NCBI GenBank assembly: GCA_023414355.1
Contig: JAEZOB010000042.1
Coordinates: 124,001-188,000, forward strand
Direction: 5' to 3'
Length of the DNA stretch: 64,000 nt
Origin: Bacillota bacterium
GTDB lineage: Bacteria > Bacillota > Clostridia > Lachnospirales > Lachnospiraceae
The notes beneath the pieces were generated by a model. That model worked only from the letters and a program-made list of their open reading frames with translations, did no database searches and was not told where the DNA came from. The translations under genes were made by a program, and so were the position numbers. Below, in pieces: positions 52,112 to 59,782 of the stretch (its first letter is position 1; every line of letters begins with the position of its first letter).

Positions 52112-52903
52112 TCAAACAATAATTATCATCGTTCGATATCCTAGCCTGCGCAGCTGTACTTCCAGTAGAACAGCATCATCAAGCTGTTCTAACAAACCTG
52201 TGCAGACAAAATATTTCTGAAATCCGTATTCTATCTCTGCCTGCACACCGTGATTTCTTAGAAGCATTTGCTTTTCTACAGCCTCATCATAACTATAATA
52301 TTTGCCTGCTATTACGCGATATCGATATCCTAACGACATCTGCTTCCGTATCAAATCAGTTTCATTGTCTATAGTATTCGTAAGGTATTCGAGAATTCCT
52401 TTTGCTATTGCTTCAGCAATCGTCATGATATTATGGTCATAAAATAAATTTTCCTGTTCTTTCCCAATATAGCCGATACCTAACATGAAGGCTGGTATCG
52501 ACACTTCATTCAATAAAGGCAGATCCGTTCTAATAATCAATCCATACGTGGTATAGCCTACAGAATAAAGCTCTTTGCCGATTGTGATAGCGGCATCCTT
52601 TACTTTTATGTCATCTTCCTTCAGGAAGAAATCCAACCCGGGCTTTGAAGAATAATCCATTTCGTTTAGCCGATGAAGCGATATCATTAGGTCAGCATCG
52701 GCTTCGTTGATTAGTTTAATCCGTTCCATGATTGACAGATAAACATCTGTTTTCCTGATATATACTACCGAAATTCCTTGTGCCTCCAAGAATAGCCCAA
52801 CTCTTAAAGCAAGCGAAAGAGTATCGTTTTTTTCACTTCTATTCATATAATAATCACCAATATCTCTTCCACCGTGACCTGGATCCAGAATAACTTTAGC
52901 CAT
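52112..52903 (-). CDS. N-acetylmuramoyl-L-alanine amidase-like protein with SPOR-like tail, possibly inactive
   Basis: 263 aa. Amidase_3 fold at residues 1-180: DPGHGG (zinc His9), SEKNDTLSLALRV (zinc Glu), MISLHRLNE (zinc His). The usual catalytic motif PAVLVExGFLSN reads PAFMLGIGYIGK, so the conserved Glu is replaced by Gly. Residues about 190-263 look like a SPOR domain (YRVIAGKYYSYDEAVEKQMLLRNHG and YFVCTGLLEQLDDAVLLEVQLRRLGYRTMIII), which binds denuded glycans. No signal peptide: the protein starts MAKVILDPGHGG, so it may be cytoplasmic, forespore or mother-cell located, or released by lysis. Confidence 0.85.
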   Translation of the reverse strand: MAKVILDPGHGGRDIGDYYMNRSEKNDTLSLALRVGLFLEAQGISVVYIRKTDVYLSIMERIKLINEADADLMISLHRLNEMDYSSKPGLDFFLKEDDIKVKDAAITIGKELYSVGYTTYGLIIRTDLPLLNEVSIPAFMLGIGYIGKEQENLFYDHNIMTIAEAIAKGILEYLTNTIDNETDLIRKQMSLGYRYRVIAGKYYSYDEAVEKQMLLRNHGVQAEIEYGFQKYFVCTGLLEQLDDAVLLEVQLRRLGYRTMIIIV

Positions 52904-53075
52904 AGTCCACCCCGATTTTCAAATCTCTCCACTTATTATCATATGATACTTCTAGCCATAGGTACTCTAAAAATCTAATGAAACCTTAATTTGAAAATCA
53001 AGAACCATGGGCGTATAATGAACTTACAAGAATTTAAAGTATCTATATGAGGTAATATTTCAAGTAATATATCGT

Positions 53076-53112
53076 AGTGTCAAAGCACCTGAAGCATTAT
53101 CTGAAAGCAAGT
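53076..53112. repeat. Left-end fragment of the AAGTGTCAAA element
   Basis: AGTGTCAAAGCACC followed by diverged sequence up to TCTGAAAGCAAG; matches the left end of the complete copy at 53180. Confidence 0.7.
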
Positions 53113-53179
53113 TACAATTCAATACCTTATGAAGTACAATATTATGCTTAGCTATTTATTATATATTTAGCTTATCCCA

Positions 53180-53289
53180 AAGTGTCAAAGCACCGTAGGT
53201 GCTTTTCTGAAATAATGTATTGCTATGCAAGCTTGCTTGTAATAGCGATACATTGTTTCAGAAAATATGCGAAGCATGATTTGACACTT
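53180..53289. repeat. MITE-like palindromic element, complete copy (110 bp)
   Basis: Ends AAGTGTCAAA and TTTGACACTT (perfect 10-bp terminal inverted repeats). Inside are three hairpins: AGCACCGTAGGTGCT, a long central stem (TTTTCTGAAA to TTTCAGAAAA) with GCAAGCTTGC at the tip, and ATGCGAAGCAT. No reading frame. Same design, inverted, as 61751-61858. Confidence 0.88.
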
Positions 53290-53343
53290 TATAAATGATT
53301 AAGTGTTAATTTACCTTCAGTGATTAATTAAAAACGTATACTT

Positions 53344-53409
53344 CTATGCAAACTTGCTTGTAATAGCGATACATTATTTCTGAAAATATGCGAAGCATGA
53401 TTTGACACT
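53344..53409. repeat. Right-half copy of the AAGTGTCAAA element
   Basis: Starts CTATGCAAACTTGCTTG and ends ATTTGACACT; nearly identical to 53223-53288 of the complete copy in the same orientation. Confidence 0.85.
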
Positions 53410-53441
53410 GATTTAAACAAAAAAGAATGGGGTGATAGACG

Positions 53442-53714
53442 ATGTTATTCTGGAACCGTGTAGAAATATATAACGGATTTTCGCTGAGGGAATTCTCCGA
53501 ACTCAAAAACGCCTTGGCAGTGGATGGTATCAAGTATGATTATAAGATGATAGATCGGAGCAATGTCGGACTGAGACCAAACCCACAAAGGACTTTGTTA
53601 CCAAACGGAGTGGATCCCAGAAATGCTGTGCAGTATTCTCTGTATGTTCATCACAGAGATTATGAGAAGGCCATTTACCTGACCTCTAACCGTCATCTTC
53701 AATTGCATGCGTGA
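53442..53714 (+). CDS. Small conserved-looking protein of unknown function
   Basis: 90 aa, plus strand, GGGGTGATAG 9 bases before the ATG and a hairpin terminator after the stop, so it looks like a real monocistronic gene. It opens MLFWNRVEIYNGFSLREFSELKNALAVDGIKYDYKM; the pattern of a short strand, a helix scanning for substituted side and a second strand is reminiscent of DUF2007-type small signalling domains, but I cannot confirm this. No signal peptide, cysteine motif or membrane segment. Function unknown. Confidence 0.65.
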   Translation: MLFWNRVEIYNGFSLREFSELKNALAVDGIKYDYKMIDRSNVGLRPNPQRTLLPNGVDPRNAVQYSLYVHHRDYEKAIYLTSNRHLQLHA

Positions 53715-53724
53715 CAAAAATTAT

Positions 53725-53760
53725 GAAAGCCCGTCTCCGATAAAATCGGGGCGGGCTTTC
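53725..53760. terminator. Terminator between convergent genes
   Basis: GAAAGCCCG (53725-53733) and CGGGCTTTC (53752-53760) with an inner CCGAT/ATCGG stem. Serves the small gene on the plus strand and cysK on the minus strand. Confidence 0.85.
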
Positions 53761-53773
53761 TCTATGATACGTA

Positions 53774-54706
53774 TTATTCCGAAAACATAGTAGTGGAAAG
53801 ATATCTCTCTCCGGTATCAGGTAGTAAAACAACGATTGTCTTTCCGGCATTTTCAGGTCTTTGCGCTATAGCGGTTGCCGCCCACAATGCTGCTCCTGAG
53901 GAGATACCCACCAGAAGACCTTCTCTTCTGGCAATCTCCCGTCCGGTCTCAAAGGCGTTTTCATTGGTTACTGCAATGATTTCATCGTAAATCATCGTAT
54001 TCAAAGTATCCGGAACGAAGCCTGCACCGATGCCTTGAATTTTATGTGCCCCTGCACGCTTTTCCGATAATACCGGTGAATCCACCGGTTCCACAGCCAC
54101 AATTTTTACATCAGGCTTTTTAGCTTTCAGATAGGCACCAACTCCCGATATGGTGCCACCCGTGCCGACCCCTGCAACAAAAATATCAACTTCACCCTCT
54201 GTGTCGTTCCAGATCTCAACACCTGTGGTTTCCTCATGTACCTTTGGATTATTCGGATTCTCAAACTGTGAAGGAATAAAGCTGTTTTCTATTTCAGCCT
54301 GAAGCTCCTTTGCCTTGGAGATAGCACCTTTCATACCGGCTGAGCCTTCGGTCAGTATCACTTCGGCACCATATGCCTTCATCAGATTCCTTCTTTCGAT
54401 ACTCATTGTCTCTGGCATCGTAATCTTCAGCTTCAGTCCATAGCTGGCACATACGCTGGCAAGGCCAATTCCTGTATTTCCGCTGGTAGGTTCAATGATG
54501 ACTGTGTTTTCATTGATTTCACCATTTTTGATAGCCACCTCTATCATCCTCTTTGCAATTCTGTCCTTCACACTGCCACCAGGATTAAAGCACTCCAATT
54601 TCGCTACAATTATAGCCTCAAGACCATGTTCTCTATTATAATTTGTTAATTCCAATAAGGGCGTACCGCCAATCAGCTCCGTTACTCTCTTTTTATACTC
54701 TGCCAT
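53774..54706 (-). CDS. cysK: Cysteine synthase A (O-acetylserine sulfhydrylase)
   Basis: 310 aa PLP enzyme. LIGGTPLLEL, GGSVKDRIAKRMI (PLP Lys), TSGNTGIGLASV, and VGTGGTISGVGAYLKA (phosphate-binding loop) identify CysK; last step of cysteine synthesis from O-acetylserine and sulfide. Start at ATG 54706, 7 bases after GAGGAG; an upstream in-frame ATG at 54733 is not supported. Monocistronic. Confidence 0.95.
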   Translation of the reverse strand: MAEYKKRVTELIGGTPLLELTNYNREHGLEAIIVAKLECFNPGGSVKDRIAKRMIEVAIKNGEINENTVIIEPTSGNTGIGLASVCASYGLKLKITMPETMSIERRNLMKAYGAEVILTEGSAGMKGAISKAKELQAEIENSFIPSQFENPNNPKVHEETTGVEIWNDTEGEVDIFVAGVGTGGTISGVGAYLKAKKPDVKIVAVEPVDSPVLSEKRAGAHKIQGIGAGFVPDTLNTMIYDEIIAVTNENAFETGREIARREGLLVGISSGAALWAATAIAQRPENAGKTIVVLLPDTGERYLSTTMFSE

Positions 54707-54831
54707 GAATGTTTCTCCTCTCTTTGCTATCAATGCTTAAGTTATATTATCGAACCCCGATACCAAATCGTCAAGGGTATCTTCCTATTTTATTATTGGA
54801 TTTTTTTTAATCTATTTCTTATTTACTTATG

Positions 54832-54860
54832 ATAGCATTATATCAAGGATATGTTATAAT
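54832..54860 (+). promoter_or_regulatory. Extended -10 promoter of the isoprenoid-synthase-like gene
   Basis: TGTTATAAT (54852-54860) is an extended -10 box; the -35 region (54832-54837) is weak. It predicts a start near 54867, downstream of the most upstream in-frame ATG (54829), which supports the GTG start at 54892. Confidence 0.6.
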
Positions 54861-54891
54861 TAAGAAAGTAAAAAAGGGTGAGGGAAAAACA

Positions 54892-56208
54892 GTGCTGATC
54901 AGAGAAAACACACAACGAAGTATAGAAATCATCAAGACGATTTGGTTAAATGCCAATGACACGTTTCCCGTCAATTTAAGTATGGTATCGTCAGAGCAGC
55001 AATTACATAACGAGAATTACATCGATCAAATCTCCGAAGCTTTTCATAAACAAATGAACAGCATACCAAAGCTTCCATTCAGACGAAAGAAATGGAGTAA
55101 AAAGACAGAAGCCTTTCTTATGGAAATGTTAAGAGAGGAACAAATCATCGGTATCCATAATGCTATGAAGCCTCAGGAGTTGGAGTCGTTTTATAAGGAA
55201 CTTATGGAGTTTACCAAGAATGCAAGGCAGTTTGCTCCTGAACTATCCTTTGGAGAACTTGGTCAGGCAATCAGAAATTATATCGTATATGCTATGTTTA
55301 AGGTAATCAACCGAAATTCTTCTGCTTGTGATAGTATCGTCAGTCCCGGTTCCGGTTGTAAAAATACCGATTTGAACAGAACCGGTTCTGATCGTATCGG
55401 ATACAGCAAGGCCGCATTTGGTTACAGTATGCTTTACCCGTTTACTGATAATTATATTGATACCATAGCAAATACCTTTTCTGATAAGCAAGAATACAAT
55501 CAGCTTATTCGTGATACGATTGAAGGAAAAAGCATTCACTGGAAAGATACTTACTCTAAAAAGACCCACCTTCTGCTGAAAGCGATTGAAGAAGAATACC
55601 CTCGGGAGAAGGATAACGGAATATATACCCTTTTACTAATGATGCTGGAAGCACAGGAAGATAGTCTCGGGCAGCAAAGCAAAAGTATAAGGCTCACCCT
55701 GGAGCAGCGTTTGGATATTTCCTTATTGAAAGGTGGTGTCTCTGTTCTCATTGATCGATACCTCGTTAACAAACCACTTACTGAGGAAGATTACCTCTTT
55801 TATCTTGGCTTTGGCTTTTTCCTTCAGCTGGCGGATGACCTTCAGGATATCGGGGAAGACAGCACTAATGGATATCAGACTATTTTTACATTAGATCTGG
55901 AGAAATCCTGTGAGGAACGTACCGTCAATAAGCTTCTGAATTTTCTTCATGACATTATGGAGGCGTATTCGGCTGAAAACAACGTTTTTAAGGATTTTGT
56001 CAAGCAGAGCAGTTATCATCTGATCTACTCTTCCGTAATCGGTAGCCGGGAGTTTTTCTCAGAAGAATATCTGCTGCACATAGAAAAATTATTGCCGGTA
56101 TCTGTGCCCTATCTTGAAAAAACCAAGGCTGGTTTCATAGAGAAGCAGGACAAGACGACACAGGACCAGTATATGAAGCTTCTGGACTGTCTGGTATTAT
56201 ATCCTTAG
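54892..56208 (+). CDS. Orphan protein resembling class I isoprenoid (polyprenyl) synthases
   Basis: 438 aa from GTG 54892 (AAGGGTGAGGG just upstream). Largely helical. Two Asp-rich motifs: DNYID (near residue 186 of this start) and GFFLQLADDLQDIGED (DDxxD near 315), about 129 residues apart, as the two metal-binding motifs of polyprenyl synthases are. A KGGVSVLIDRYL stretch lies about 30 residues before the second motif, near where such enzymes have a conserved Lys. No family name comes to mind and overall identity must be low. No other isoprenoid gene lies nearby. Could be a prenyl or terpene synthase or a non-catalytic relative. Plus strand, with its own promoter and terminator. Confidence 0.6.
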   Translation: MLIRENTQRSIEIIKTIWLNANDTFPVNLSMVSSEQQLHNENYIDQISEAFHKQMNSIPKLPFRRKKWSKKTEAFLMEMLREEQIIGIHNAMKPQELESFYKELMEFTKNARQFAPELSFGELGQAIRNYIVYAMFKVINRNSSACDSIVSPGSGCKNTDLNRTGSDRIGYSKAAFGYSMLYPFTDNYIDTIANTFSDKQEYNQLIRDTIEGKSIHWKDTYSKKTHLLLKAIEEEYPREKDNGIYTLLLMMLEAQEDSLGQQSKSIRLTLEQRLDISLLKGGVSVLIDRYLVNKPLTEEDYLFYLGFGFFLQLADDLQDIGEDSTNGYQTIFTLDLEKSCEERTVNKLLNFLHDIMEAYSAENNVFKDFVKQSSYHLIYSSVIGSREFFSEEYLLHIEKLLPVSVPYLEKTKAGFIEKQDKTTQDQYMKLLDCLVLYP

Positions 56209-56284
56209 AGATAAATTGATATTACATATTACATATTATAATAGAATACATGTCTTAGAAAGATACCTATTAGCAACTGCAAAA

Positions 56285-56332
56285 AATGGACTTAGGATAA
56301 CAGGTTCAGTATGAACCGACTCCAAGTCCATT
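56285..56332. terminator. Nested hairpin between convergent genes
   Basis: AATGGACTT (56285-56293) pairs with AAGTCCATT (56324-56332), with an inner GGTTC/GAACC stem. It separates the synthase-like gene and the nitrilase-family gene. Confidence 0.75.
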
Positions 56333-56353
56333 CTTTAAGCGTCTCTTCCTTAA

Positions 56354-57352
56354 TTATCTTTTCCTTTCATTAACTTGACCTGCAAGGATACCTTTTTTTC
56401 TGAGTACTATTTCCCGAGTACTTTTCTCCAATCCTGTAGGGATTGCAAGCTCACCATATAGTTCAGGTCGTCTCGTAATCATCCAGCCTCTTCCGGTACT
56501 TCCTGCAACCATCGATAAGTCGATTTCCGCAACCACCATATCCTCTCCTGCCTTACAGGTTTCGGTCACTATTCTTCCATAAGGATCTAGGATCATCGAA
56601 TTTCCTGTTCTTATTTCATCATCATCAATACCCACTCCATTACTGAAAATGATGTACATTCCATTATCGTGAGCTCTGGAGGGAAGCCACCGCATTAACC
56701 ATTCCTTTCCCTTTGGACCTCTTAGCTCTGCTTCAATTGCTTCCGGATGATCGAACCTATGCTCCCACAGCTCCCGATCGACTACCCCCATGACATTAGG
56801 ATCACTGGTTCTGCATCCTCCGGTTTGATGAGGTGCTAATAATATTTGAGCTCCCCTCAATGCAGTAATTTTGGCATTTTCAACAATATTATTATCATAG
56901 CAGATCAAAACACCTATCTTGCAACCCTTTGGGGTATCAAATACTGTATATTCATTACCGCACTCAATATATTCATTAACAAAAGGATGAAGCTTTCTAT
57001 GACATTTAAACTGTCCGTCCGGCATTGCTACGACATATGGTTTATAGATTTTGCCGTCCGGTGCTATCTCGATTAAACCTGCACCGATCGTCATATTATG
57101 TTTTTTTGACAATTCCATTAGAAATTGACAGGACGGACCATCAAACAAAGGCTCTGCCAGTGACAGCATCTGCTCCCTCGTCAAATTACGCAAAAACCAA
57201 TATCCCGTAATGCAGCATTCCGGAAACGCAATGATTTCTACCTTTTGCTCAGCTGCTGCTTCTACGAAGCTCTTGATTTTTGCCAGATTATGCGCCTTGT
57301 CTCCCGGTACAGATTCAAATTGAACCGATGCTACTTTAATTATATTTTTCAT
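56354..57352 (-). CDS. Carbon-nitrogen hydrolase (nitrilase superfamily)
   Basis: 332 aa. The catalytic triad is visible: Glu in AFPECCITGYW (about residue 44), Lys in CHRKLHPF (about 118) and Cys in IGVLICYDNN (about 152). DPYGRIVTETCKAGED and the C-terminal tail are typical amidase-branch features. Hydrolyses an amide or nitrile; substrate unknown. GGGAGG precedes the ATG. Divergent from the DeoR-type regulator, which is the likely controller of this gene. Confidence 0.92.
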   Translation of the reverse strand: MKNIIKVASVQFESVPGDKAHNLAKIKSFVEAAAEQKVEIIAFPECCITGYWFLRNLTREQMLSLAEPLFDGPSCQFLMELSKKHNMTIGAGLIEIAPDGKIYKPYVVAMPDGQFKCHRKLHPFVNEYIECGNEYTVFDTPKGCKIGVLICYDNNIVENAKITALRGAQILLAPHQTGGCRTSDPNVMGVVDRELWEHRFDHPEAIEAELRGPKGKEWLMRWLPSRAHDNGMYIIFSNGVGIDDDEIRTGNSMILDPYGRIVTETCKAGEDMVVAEIDLSMVAGSTGRGWMITRRPELYGELAIPTGLEKSTREIVLRKKGILAGQVNERKR

Positions 57353-57691
57353 GATCTACCTCCCATTGTATTTATTCTCTTCATTATTATTCAACCACAA
57401 TTCTAATGCTTTCATACACTCATAAGCGTCATTCCCTCCCAGCTTGGAATATTTTATTTTATAGAATTCGATAATATAATATATTATTGTATCGCCTTCA
57501 ACACTTTATGGGTATGTTAATTCATATTATTATCGTTGTCAATACTTTATATTTTTATATATGTTATTTCATAATATAATATTGAACTTATATTCAATTA
57601 TGATATAATATATTATTGAATTCACTAACAAACCAATGCTCATGTAATGGATACAACAATATTATGACTTATTGCAGAAACGGAGAGGATT
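57353..57691. promoter_or_regulatory. AT-rich divergent control region with repeated near-palindromes
   Basis: 339 bases between the divergent nitrilase and DeoR genes. Three related sites: ATAATATAATATATTATT at 57471-57488 beside GAATTC, a shorter ATAATATAATATTGAA at 57571-57586, and GATATAATATATTATTG at 57602-57618 followed by AATTC, inverted relative to the first. These could be operators for the DeoR-type protein or overlapping -10 elements of the two promoters. Confidence 0.6.
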
Positions 57692-58480
57692 ATGAAAAAA
57701 TCAAAGGATAGTAAGACAAAGCGCCAAGAACAAATCCGAAATTTACTACTTACAAATAAGTTATTAAACGTCGATGAATTTTGCGAAATTTTGCATTGTA
57801 GTGAAGCTACAATCAGAAACGACCTTCGCTATCTTGAGGAACACGGCTACCTCAAGCGAACCTACGGTGGAGCTGTTGCTACTGAGAATACTACTTACAA
57901 TACGGATGTTGGCTTGCGGACTACTGTTTTGAGTGATGAAAAGCAGCTCATTGCTGACTATGTTGTTCAAAATATTCTTACTCCCGGTCAAATCATAACC
58001 ATGGATACAGGTTCAACCAATGCCGTACTGGCTCAAAAAATCGTGTATGCACAGCTCGAACTCACTGTCATCACAAATTCACTGATCTCCGCCTCCATCC
58101 TCGCCAATTCCGAGAAAGTAAATCTTTATCTGATCGGAGGATATTACAATAAGCACACCTTTTCATTTCAAGATGAGCTAACTCCAAGAATACTGGAATC
58201 GATTCGATCGGATATCTTCTTTTTAGCCCCTAATGGAATATCCCCGACAGTCGGTATTACAATCACTGATCCCAAAGAGGTAACTATTAAGCAAATGATG
58301 ATGAAGCATGCCAATCGCACGATAGCTCTGGCGGATCATTCAAAAGTAGGGAAAACCGGTTTCAAAGTAATCAGTGATTTTGATGATATCAGCATGTTGA
58401 TTACCGATTATCATAGTTACCAGCAGGACATAATAAGGCTGCAGGAAATGGGCCTGTCCGTAGTTGTTTTACCCCGATGA
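57692..58480 (+). CDS. DeoR/GlpR-family transcriptional regulator
   Basis: 262 aa. N-terminal DeoR helix-turn-helix (RQEQIRNLLLTNKLLNVDEFCEILHCSEATIRNDLRYLEEHGYLKRTYGGAV, residues 11-63), then the sugar-phosphate-binding DeoRC domain with ITMDTGSTNAVLA, TNSLISASIL, LYLIGGYY and ALADHSKVGKTGF. Usually a repressor relieved by a phosphorylated sugar. GGAGAGG precedes the ATG. Divergent from the nitrilase-family gene. Confidence 0.93.
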   Translation: MKKSKDSKTKRQEQIRNLLLTNKLLNVDEFCEILHCSEATIRNDLRYLEEHGYLKRTYGGAVATENTTYNTDVGLRTTVLSDEKQLIADYVVQNILTPGQIITMDTGSTNAVLAQKIVYAQLELTVITNSLISASILANSEKVNLYLIGGYYNKHTFSFQDELTPRILESIRSDIFFLAPNGISPTVGITITDPKEVTIKQMMMKHANRTIALADHSKVGKTGFKVISDFDDISMLITDYHSYQQDIIRLQEMGLSVVVLPR

Positions 58481-58545
58481 GCTACTGAGTGTCTCCTATT
58501 CAACTCGTATTTTTATTCAATCATATTAGCCATAATAAAAATAAT

Positions 58546-58636
58546 AAGCCTGTCAGCATTGATATGCTCCCTTCCTGATTAACAGTTTTTTATTTCACTG
58601 TCTCTCATAAAGGGAGCATATCACATTGACAGGCTT
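58546..58636. repeat. Long inverted repeat between convergent genes
   Basis: AAGCCTGTCA (58546-58555) and TGATATGCTCCCTT (58560-58573) pair with AAGGGAGCATATCA (58610-58623) and TGACAGGCTT (58627-58636), loop of 36 nt. Probably a bidirectional terminator for the DeoR and Rrf2 genes. Confidence 0.8.
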
Positions 58637-58694
58637 ACTTGCTTTTCATTATTTATTTAACCATTAGCAATTTGATCTAATAATCTATGAATAA

Positions 58695-59126
58695 TTAGAT
58701 CGTGTAATCAAAAGGATTTAATTTCATCTGTCGTTCTATCAGATCCTGTAACGTAATTTTATCTACGACATTGCTGATTGCATCGTATAATTCCTTCCAT
58801 ACGTCTCGTGTAACACAGCCATTGGTTCTGGCACATTCTCCGTTCTCAAGGCAATCTATGGGAGACAAGCTGCCCTCGGTCAGACGAAGTATCATACCAA
58901 CTGTATATTCTGAGGGCTCCTTTGCAAGGCGATAGCCTCCCTGTGCCCCTCTTACACTTCTTACATATCCTGCTTTATTCAATAATGCAATAATCTGTTC
59001 TAAATACTTCTCCGATATATTCTGTCTGGCAGCGATACTTTTAATTGTAATATATTCTCCTGTATTATTTAATGCCAAATCCAGCATAAGCCGCAAGGCA
59101 TAGCGTCCCTTGGTAGATATTTTCAT
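58695..59126 (-). CDS. Rrf2-family regulator with IscR-like cysteine triad
   Basis: 143 aa. Winged helix MKISTKGRYALRLMLDLAL and SIAARQNISEKYLEQIIALLNKAGYVRSVRGAQGGYRLAK. The C-terminal half has CLENGECARTNGC, three cysteines in C-x5-C-x5-C spacing, the [Fe-S]-binding arrangement of IscR; the Bacillus CymR protein lacks them. So it probably senses Fe-S status, nitric oxide or redox. No isc/suf genes follow; its targets are outside or unknown. AAGGAG precedes the ATG. Confidence 0.9.
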   Translation of the reverse strand: MKISTKGRYALRLMLDLALNNTGEYITIKSIAARQNISEKYLEQIIALLNKAGYVRSVRGAQGGYRLAKEPSEYTVGMILRLTEGSLSPIDCLENGECARTNGCVTRDVWKELYDAISNVVDKITLQDLIERQMKLNPFDYTI

Positions 59127-59374
59127 ACATGGTTCTCCTTCCTATTCCACCCGAACCCAATCTGTGCTCTATAAACTGCTTCCTTTCGGCGTATTACAAC
59201 CAGCAGGAATGTAACATAATGTTATCATAGGTTTCATAGGAATTCAATTGTGCAATATCACAGTCTGTGATTATGGCAAAACTCTGTTCATATTTTGTTA
59301 ATAATTCGTTAATTTTACTATGGAAATATCTCAATTTTTGAATTATAATCTCATATTATTGGAGGTATAATACG

Positions 59375-59782
59375 ATGAATTATGATTTATCTATGCCGAT
59401 ACAGTTTAATCAAACCTATCTTCTTTTTATAAAAGCCTATGAGCTTGATATCTCTTGTCATGTATTGACGAAGAATCTCGTTTATTTCAATTATAGCGAT
59501 TCCCTATTTACCAAATTTAAGAATAACGGTTATGACTGCCGCCTGGTTGACATGGGCAGAGATGACCTGGGGATTGACGAGCCCCCCCTACAATTCTGCC
59601 TTTTCTGTGAGGATACAATGAGATTGGAACAGTTCCGTCAGGAAATGTTCGATATCACTAAGAAATCTCTGACAGCCGGCTACTCCGGTTTATATACTCT
59701 GGAATATACTCCGTCCCCCTCTTTTGCTATCACATCCGATGATGACGAGGATGATCTTATTCAAGAATATCTTCTCGTTTAG
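59375..59782 (+). CDS. Protein of unknown function with acidic tail
   Basis: 135 aa, plus strand, GGAGG 9 bases before the ATG, so probably real. No signal peptide or membrane segment. It has paired strands and helices and a late acidic cluster DDDEDDLIQEYLLV. I recognise no family. Its 3' end overlaps the convergent EamA gene by 26 bases. Possibly related to the small sensory proteins of Clostridia, but nothing in the sequence establishes that. Confidence 0.6.
   Translation: MNYDLSMPIQFNQTYLLFIKAYELDISCHVLTKNLVYFNYSDSLFTKFKNNGYDCRLVDMGRDDLGIDEPPLQFCLFCEDTMRLEQFRQEMFDITKKSLTAGYSGLYTLEYTPSPSFAITSDDDEDDLIQEYLLV

Larger units (their letters stand above)
52904..53441. other. Noncoding region carrying palindromic repeat elements
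   Basis: 538 bases without a gene apart from the ribosome binding site of the small plus-strand gene near its right end. It contains one complete and two partial copies of the AAGTGTCAAA element (entered separately). The rest is AT-rich. Confidence 0.8.
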
